Shown here: piece by piece, positions 6,721-10,220 of the stretch
Numbering within the stretch: position 1 is the stretch's first letter
How the letters are laid out: each line of letters opens with the position of its first letter
NCBI GenBank assembly: GCA_905479615.1
Contig: CAJQNH010000042.1
Location: forward strand, 1 to 10,220
Length of the DNA stretch: 10,220 bases
Reading direction: 5' to 3'
Source of the DNA: an uncultured Eudoraea sp.
GTDB lineage: Bacteria; Bacteroidota; Bacteroidia; Flavobacteriales; Flavobacteriaceae
Position numbers and translations under genes: made by a program
The notes under the pieces: generated by a model
Database searches by the model: none
What the model saw: the letters and a program-made list of their open reading frames with translations, nothing else
What the model was told of the DNA's origin: nothing

Positions 6721-6755
6721 CTAATGTCAATTACCATGAACGGAATGGCCAAAAC

Positions 6756-7388
6756 CTAAGGAATATTAAGATATTTATGGGTCTGTAAGGATACTTTCCA
6801 TTTTGGGTTTTTCATTACATAATCTACAATCATAGGAGTTACCTTATCTCTTACACTCCACTCTGGTTGCAAATACAAAATACAGTTTTTCCCAACTTTT
6901 TTTGCCTGCTCTTCAGCAAAAACCAGATCATTCCTGTTATAGACAATTACCTTTAACTCGTGAGCCTTTTCGTAAATAGGATCTACAGGAAGCTTGTTTT
7001 TTTTAGGCGACAAACATATCCAGTCCCATATGCCCGACAAGGGATAGGCCCCTGAGGTTTCTATATGCGTATTGAGTTCTTTGTTTTTTAAGGCTTCCGT
7101 TAAAGGCCGCATATCCCACATTAAGGGTTCCCCTCCGGTTACAACTATGGTATCTGAATAATTGGCCGCATTTTCCACAATACTCTCAATAGCGGTTGGC
7201 GGATGGGTTTCGGCATTCCAGCTTTCTTTTACATCGCACCAATGACAACCAACATCACAACCTCCAACCCTGATAAAATAGGCAGCCGTACCTTTGTGAA
7301 AGCCCTCTCCCTGAATGGTATAAAATTCTTCCATGAGAGGGAGCATTAGCCCTTTGTTTACCAATTCTAAAACCTCCTTATTGACCAT
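6756..7388 (-). CDS. queE: 7-carboxy-7-deazaguanine synthase (radical SAM, QueE)
   Basis: QueE rearranges 6-carboxy-tetrahydropterin to 7-carboxy-7-deazaguanine, the ring-contraction step in the preQ0/queuosine pathway of tRNA modification, in the cytoplasm. The protein has 210 residues, typical for the family. The radical SAM cluster motif is CDVGCHWC (44-51, CX3CX2C), GGEP (85-88) is the SAM-binding loop, EEFYTIQGEG (20-29) is the substrate-side N-terminal signature, and the C-terminus SLQTHKYLNIP is characteristic. ATG 7388 fits homologues that carry about 20 residues before EEFYTIQGEG. The neighbouring RidA gene is upstream on the same strand (55-nt gap). No other queuosine gene (queC, queD, queF) is in the window. 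A near-perfect promoter box sits 4 nt before the start. Confidence 0.95.
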   Translation of the reverse strand: MVNKEVLELVNKGLMLPLMEEFYTIQGEGFHKGTAAYFIRVGGCDVGCHWCDVKESWNAETHPPTAIESIVENAANYSDTIVVTGGEPLMWDMRPLTEALKNKELNTHIETSGAYPLSGIWDWICLSPKKNKLPVDPIYEKAHELKVIVYNRNDLVFAEEQAKKVGKNCILYLQPEWSVRDKVTPMIVDYVMKNPKWKVSLQTHKYLNIP

Positions 7389-7392
7389 CCCG

Positions 7393-7400
7393 CAAAGATA
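7393..7400 (-). promoter_or_regulatory. -7 box TATCTTTG directly before queE
   Basis: TATCTTTG on the minus strand is the preferred flavobacterial form of TAnnTTTG and ends 4 nt before ATG 7388. Transcription starting about 5-7 nt past the box would begin at or next to the start codon, giving a leaderless or near-leaderless mRNA. No -33 TTG is seen at the usual spacing. It suggests queE has its own promoter separate from the RidA gene. Confidence 0.45.
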
Positions 7401-7443
7401 ACATATAGAAGACGGTATTTTGAGTGTATTTTCCGGAATAAAT

Positions 7444-7895
7444 TCAATTTTTAACGGCTATTACATCTATCTCGACCTTCGCATTTCTGGCCAGGCCGCT
7501 CGCAGCAAAAGTTGTTCGTGCAGGTTTCTTTGTTAAATATTTGGAATAAACTTCATTAAATGCCGAGAAATCATCCATAGTGCTCAATATCACCGTGCAT
7601 TTAACAACATTGTTTAAAGTTAGTCCATGATGCTCTAATACTGCCTGTATATTCTTAATTGCCTGTTCCGTTTCCGTTTTAATTCCAGGTGCAACCATAG
7701 TTCTGGTAGTATGGTCCATTCCTATTTGACCCGCCAGAAAAAAAAGATTTCCCGCTTCTACTGCATCACTATATGGAGCACTCCGTTTCTTTTCTTCATG
7801 GGATTGTGAAAAGTTATACCTGAATCTTTCTGTGCACTTAGCGCTGAACACCAAACTAAGGAGAGAATAGTAAATAATTGTAAATAATTTTTCAT
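7444..7895 (-). pseudogene. Exported RidA (YjgF/YER057c/UK114) family protein, broken by a one-base frameshift
   Basis: RidA proteins hydrolyse reactive enamine/imine intermediates. The RidA domain is intact in one frame (SAPYSDAVEAGNLFFLAGQIG region to the TGA at 7444), including PAR and VEIDVIAV near the C-terminus, equivalent to the conserved Arg and Glu. That frame has no ATG before the domain, only TTG at 7854. The missing 5' end is in another frame: ATG 7895 begins MKNYLQLFTILSLV, then CSALSAQ, a Sec signal peptide with a likely LSA|Q cleavage site, and continues DSGITFHNP before running to a TAG at 7758-7760. Restoring one base near 7791-7811, for example in the CCC run at 7800-7802, joins them into one 150-residue protein. 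A real mutation, a sequencing error or a -1 frameshift would all look like this. The order suggests a periplasmic RidA, unlike the usual cytoplasmic form. Confidence 0.8.
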
Positions 7896-7910
7896 TTGAT
7901 TTTGGTTTTA

Positions 7911-7937
7911 TTGTTGGTTAAAATTACCCTATTTTTA
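7911..7937 (+). promoter_or_regulatory. Possible promoter of the DUF853 ATPase gene
   Basis: TTG (7911-7913), 16 nt, then TATTTTTA (7930-7937) resembles the -33/-7 layout, with one mismatch in the -7 box, 16 nt before ATG 7954. A minus-strand near-match, TAATTTTA (7926-7919), could serve the divergent RidA gene. Both are one base off consensus in very AT-rich DNA, so they are weak calls. Confidence 0.25.
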
Positions 7938-7953
7938 TCAAAAAATATACCAA

Positions 7954-9483
7954 ATGGGTACCAAAGAAGAATTCTATGCACATATAGAAAAGGGGTATAC
8001 GACAAAGGGCGATTTTATAACAATGGGTGCGGCGATGTTAGATGGAGAAACAGTTACCGGGGCCCACGTAAAAATTCCGTTAAAGACCTTGAACAGACAC
8101 GGACTCATAGCTGGTGCCACCGGAACAGGGAAAACCAAAACACTGCAGGTAATTGCGGAAAACCTATCTGATAAAGGAATACCGGTACTTTTAATGGATT
8201 TAAAGGGTGACCTCAGCGGGATAGCTCAGCCAAGCCCCGGACATCCGAAAATAGATGAAAGACATGAGAAGATTGGATTGCCTTTTGAGCCCAAAAGCTT
8301 TCCGGTTGAAATTCTTTCTCTTTCAGAACAAGATGGCGTAAAACTCCGGGCGACAGTTTCTGAATTTGGACCCATTTTACTTTCCCGTATCCTGGATTTG
8401 TCCGAAACACAGGAAGGAATTGTAGCCGTTATTTTTAAATATTGCGATGATAACAAACTTCCTTTATTAGATCTGAAAGACTTCAAAAAGGTATTACAAT
8501 ACGCCACGGGGTCTGGCAAAAAAGAGTTTGCAAAGGAATATGGGAGAATTTCAACAAGCTCAACAGGAACTATTTTAAGGAAAATCATAGAATTGGAACA
8601 ACAGGGAGCCGATTTGTTTTTTGGGGAGAAATCCTTTGACGTGGAAGACCTTACACGTATTGATGAAAATGGAAGGGGTTATATAAATATCGTTCGTTTG
8701 ACAGATATACAGGACAGACCTAAATTATTCAGCACATTTATGCTGAGTTTATTGGCGGAAATATATTCCACATTCCCCGAGCAGGGAGACAGTGACAGAC
8801 CCGAGCTGATTTTCTTTATAGACGAGGCCCATTTAATTTTTAAAGAAGCTTCAGATGCCTTATTGGACCAGATAGAAAGTATTGTAAAACTAATTCGTTC
8901 TAAAGGTATTGGGCTTTATTTTGTTACACAGAATCCAACAGATGTGCCCAATGCAGTACTCGCCCAATTAGGCCTGAAAGTACAACATGCCCTGAGAGCC
9001 TTTACAGCCAGAGATCGCAAAGCTATTAAGTTAACCGCCGAAAACTATCCTGTCTCGGAGTATTATGACACCAAAGAGGTACTAACTTCATTAGGCATCG
9101 GGGAAGCACTTATTACCGCTTTAGATGAAAAAGGAAGGCCCACCCCCCTTGCAGCTACAATGCTACGTGCCCCCATGAGCCGAATGGATATTTTATCTGA
9201 CAGTGAATTAGATTCCGTAATTAATCAATCGAAATTGGTAAAAAAATACAATGATGTTATTGATAGAGAAAGTGCCTATGAGATCTTAAATGAAAAAATA
9301 GAAAGGGCAGAAAAGGAAGCAGAAAAAGAGGCAGAAAAAGAAAAAGAATATCAAACCCGAAGAACATCCACAAGAAGAACAACAACCCGGAGAAGCACAC
9401 GTCAAAATCCGATTATAAAAGTATTGACCAGTGCAACTTTCATTCGTGGGGTTCTGGGCGTTTTAAAAAAAGTTATGCGATAG
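7954..9483 (+). CDS. DUF853 / HerA-like (YjgR-type) P-loop ATPase
   Basis: This 509-residue cytoplasmic protein belongs to the HerA/FtsK superfamily, DUF853 branch (E. coli YjgR type). Walker A is GATGTGKT (54-61) and Walker B is FFIDEAHL (287-294); LLMDLKGDLSG (79-89) and LYFVTQNPTDVP (321-332) are other branch signatures. HerA proteins form hexameric DNA pumps or helicases, but the DUF853 branch has no settled role. After the ATPase core comes a charged tail: an Ala/Glu/Lys coiled-coil-like run (about 448-465), a basic patch RRTSTRRTTTRRSTR (469-483), then a hydrophobic Gly-containing end (FIRGVLGVLKK). The start at ATG 7954 gives the usual N-terminus. A lipoprotein gene follows 6 nt downstream, probably co-transcribed. 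There is no nuclease (NurA-like) partner here. Family call is firm, function uncertain. Confidence 0.93.
   Translation: MGTKEEFYAHIEKGYTTKGDFITMGAAMLDGETVTGAHVKIPLKTLNRHGLIAGATGTGKTKTLQVIAENLSDKGIPVLLMDLKGDLSGIAQPSPGHPKIDERHEKIGLPFEPKSFPVEILSLSEQDGVKLRATVSEFGPILLSRILDLSETQEGIVAVIFKYCDDNKLPLLDLKDFKKVLQYATGSGKKEFAKEYGRISTSSTGTILRKIIELEQQGADLFFGEKSFDVEDLTRIDENGRGYINIVRLTDIQDRPKLFSTFMLSLLAEIYSTFPEQGDSDRPELIFFIDEAHLIFKEASDALLDQIESIVKLIRSKGIGLYFVTQNPTDVPNAVLAQLGLKVQHALRAFTARDRKAIKLTAENYPVSEYYDTKEVLTSLGIGEALITALDEKGRPTPLAATMLRAPMSRMDILSDSELDSVINQSKLVKKYNDVIDRESAYEILNEKIERAEKEAEKEAEKEKEYQTRRTSTRRTTTRRSTRQNPIIKVLTSATFIRGVLGVLKKVMR
9307..9342 (+). repeat. Three tandem 12-bp units inside the DUF853 gene
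   Basis: GCAGAAAAGGAA, GCAGAAAAAGAG and GCAGAAAAAGAA occur back to back, each encoding Ala-Glu-Lys-Glu. They form the charged helical linker before the Arg-rich patch. Being in frame, the unit number could vary between strains without breaking the gene. Confidence 0.75.
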
Positions 9484-9489
9484 TAAAAT

Positions 9490-10044
9490 ATGAAAAAACT
9501 TCAACTTACATCTGTTTTAGTGATAGCACTGATCTTAATAAATTGTAAAAATGAAAGGGATCCGGACTTTTTGATTAACAATTTGCAAGTTGGAAAACTA
9601 ATGCGAACAAGTCCTGTAAGTGATCTGGAAACTATTTATAGCAATGATTCAATAGTCAGGGATACTTCGCTGCCCACTTTAGTATCCAATGCTAACACTA
9701 TAAAAGTCTTTGAAAAAGGGGGACAGCACTTGCTGACCTTAACCCCAAACGGGGATAGTATTCCAAAAATTGGGATAATACGTGTATTAGACCCCAGATT
9801 TAAAACAGAAAAAGGAATTGGGCTACAAAGCACATTTAAGGAAATTAAAGATAAATGCGTCATAAAGAAAATAGTAACCTCCTTAAATAATGTAATTATA
9901 TTTATTGAGAATAGCGATGTGTATTTCACCATAGATAAAGAAGAATTACCTGCAAGTCTGCGCTATGATACCAGTATTAATATTGAAGAGGTGCAAATAC
10001 CCGATGATGCGAAAATCAAATATTTGATGATTGGTTGGGATTAA
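9490..10044 (+). CDS. Putative lipoprotein of unknown function, downstream of DUF853 ATPase
   Basis: I do not recognise a functional family. The 184-residue product begins MKKLQLTSVLVIALILINC, a clear lipoprotein signal with lipobox LINC and Cys19; the next residues are KNERDP, so sorting out of the cytoplasm to a membrane is expected. The mature part is about 165 residues, has two further Cys-poor beta-strand-like stretches (for example NVIIFIENSDVYFTI near 134-148) and one more Cys (in KDKCVIKK near 123). There are no catalytic motifs, repeats or membrane helices. It starts 6 nt after the ATPase stop codon with no room for a promoter, so the two are likely co-transcribed. Codon use looks like its neighbours. 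That it is a gene and a lipoprotein is well supported; the role is unknown. Confidence 0.8.
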   Translation: MKKLQLTSVLVIALILINCKNERDPDFLINNLQVGKLMRTSPVSDLETIYSNDSIVRDTSLPTLVSNANTIKVFEKGGQHLLTLTPNGDSIPKIGIIRVLDPRFKTEKGIGLQSTFKEIKDKCVIKKIVTSLNNVIIFIENSDVYFTIDKEELPASLRYDTSINIEEVQIPDDAKIKYLMIGWD

Positions 10045-10047
10045 AAT

Positions 10048-10220
10048 TTACCTGTGTTTCCTCATCCTGGATATTAAATAATAGCTATTGTATTGAATAT
10101 TATCTAAACGCCAAAAATTTTGATAATTGGCCAGGTTAGCAATAAGGGTATCGCAGTATTTTTGGACCCATCCGGTTAATTTGATACTAAAAATGAAAAA
10201 ATTAATAAATCGCCTTCTTG
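10048..10220 (-). CDS. C-terminal fragment of an unidentified minus-strand gene (5' end outside window)
   Basis: Reading leftwards from the window edge, 56 codons are open before TAA at 10048-10050. The peptide looks like real protein: a hydrophobic FINFFIF stretch, then KLTGWVQKYCDTL, NFWRLDNI and a basic end RMRKHR. I do not recognise the family. The stop lies 3 nt from the lipoprotein stop codon, the same tight convergent spacing as the NamZ/hydroxylase pair, which supports a gene here. An open frame of this length could still arise by chance in AT-rich DNA, and a competing plus-strand start at 10193 overlaps it, so the call is tentative. Confidence 0.42.
   Translation of the reverse strand, partial: RRRFINFFIFSIKLTGWVQKYCDTLIANLANYQNFWRLDNIQYNSYYLISRMRKHR

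Noticed and set aside
7785..7815. Programmed -1 ribosomal frameshift in the RidA gene
   Set aside because: The frame change is in the -1 direction, but no standard slippery heptamer in the correct phase and no obvious downstream structure were found. It remains possible, but less likely than mutation or sequencing error.
7444..7854. A complete RidA gene starting at TTG 7854
   Set aside because: The first 18 or so residues of that reading look unlike any RidA N-terminus, and a better ATG with a signal peptide exists in the other frame at 7895. A frameshift explains both.
9307..9342. Tandem 12-bp units as a CRISPR or other intergenic repeat array
   Set aside because: The units are contiguous, without spacers, and in frame inside the DUF853 gene; they encode a charged helix.
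10193..10220. Start of a plus-strand gene with leader MKKLINRLL
   Set aside because: Only nine codons are visible and the region is covered by a longer open minus-strand frame. Kept as a finding, not called as a feature.
1..10220. Mobile element, defence island or prophage
   Set aside because: No transposase, integrase, phage or toxin gene, terminal inverted repeat or tRNA was found. The HerA-like ATPase could suggest a defence system, but it is of the DUF853 branch and lacks a nuclease or Sir2 partner.

Overview
The window looks like chromosomal DNA of a member of Bacteroidota, most likely Flavobacteriaceae. It is AT-rich. Several lipoproteins have the short Lys-rich leader and small lipobox usual for the group. 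There are no strong Shine-Dalgarno sequences, and several genes are preceded by the TAnnTTTG type of -7 box. Gene content is housekeeping and envelope-related. I see no insertion sequence, tRNA, rRNA, CRISPR array or phage gene, and no gene-free stretch over 300 bases.

Layout: (1) minus strand, 1-950, the N-terminal 316 residues of a cystathionine beta-synthase/cysteine synthase family PLP enzyme, cut by the window edge; upstream of it on the same strand, 1084-2325, a LolC/LolE-type permease that apparently starts at TTG. (2) Plus strand, 2329-3591, a lipoprotein NamZ-type (DUF1343, GH171) exo-N-acetylmuramidase, head-to-head with the permease with only 3 nt between start codons. (3) Minus strand, a YkgJ-type Cys-cluster protein (4511-5005) followed by a fatty-acid-hydroxylase-superfamily membrane protein (3595-4434). 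(4) Plus strand, a class I SAM methyltransferase (5096-5809), then a lipoprotein metalloprotease (5875-6669). (5) Minus strand, a RidA-family gene with a signal peptide, broken by a one-base frameshift (7444-7895), then QueE (6756-7388). (6) Plus strand, a HerA-like DUF853 ATPase (7954-9483) and a small lipoprotein of unknown function 6 nt downstream (9490-10044). (7) The right edge probably holds the C-terminus of an unidentified minus-strand gene.

Organisation: genes sit in short divergent and convergent units with very small gaps; two convergent pairs are separated by only 3 nt. The two clearest same-strand units are the DUF853 ATPase with its lipoprotein, and YkgJ with the hydroxylase. 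Several -7-like boxes lie only 4-8 nt before the start codon, so the mRNAs may be leaderless or nearly so.

Nothing here is an obvious new defence or mobile system. The points most worth a second look are the frameshifted exported RidA gene, the metalloprotease whose archaemetzincin-like zinc signature appears split by an insertion, the 3-nt head-to-head permease/NamZ pair with a TTG start, the DUF853-lipoprotein pair, and a shared promoter-like element before two unrelated genes.
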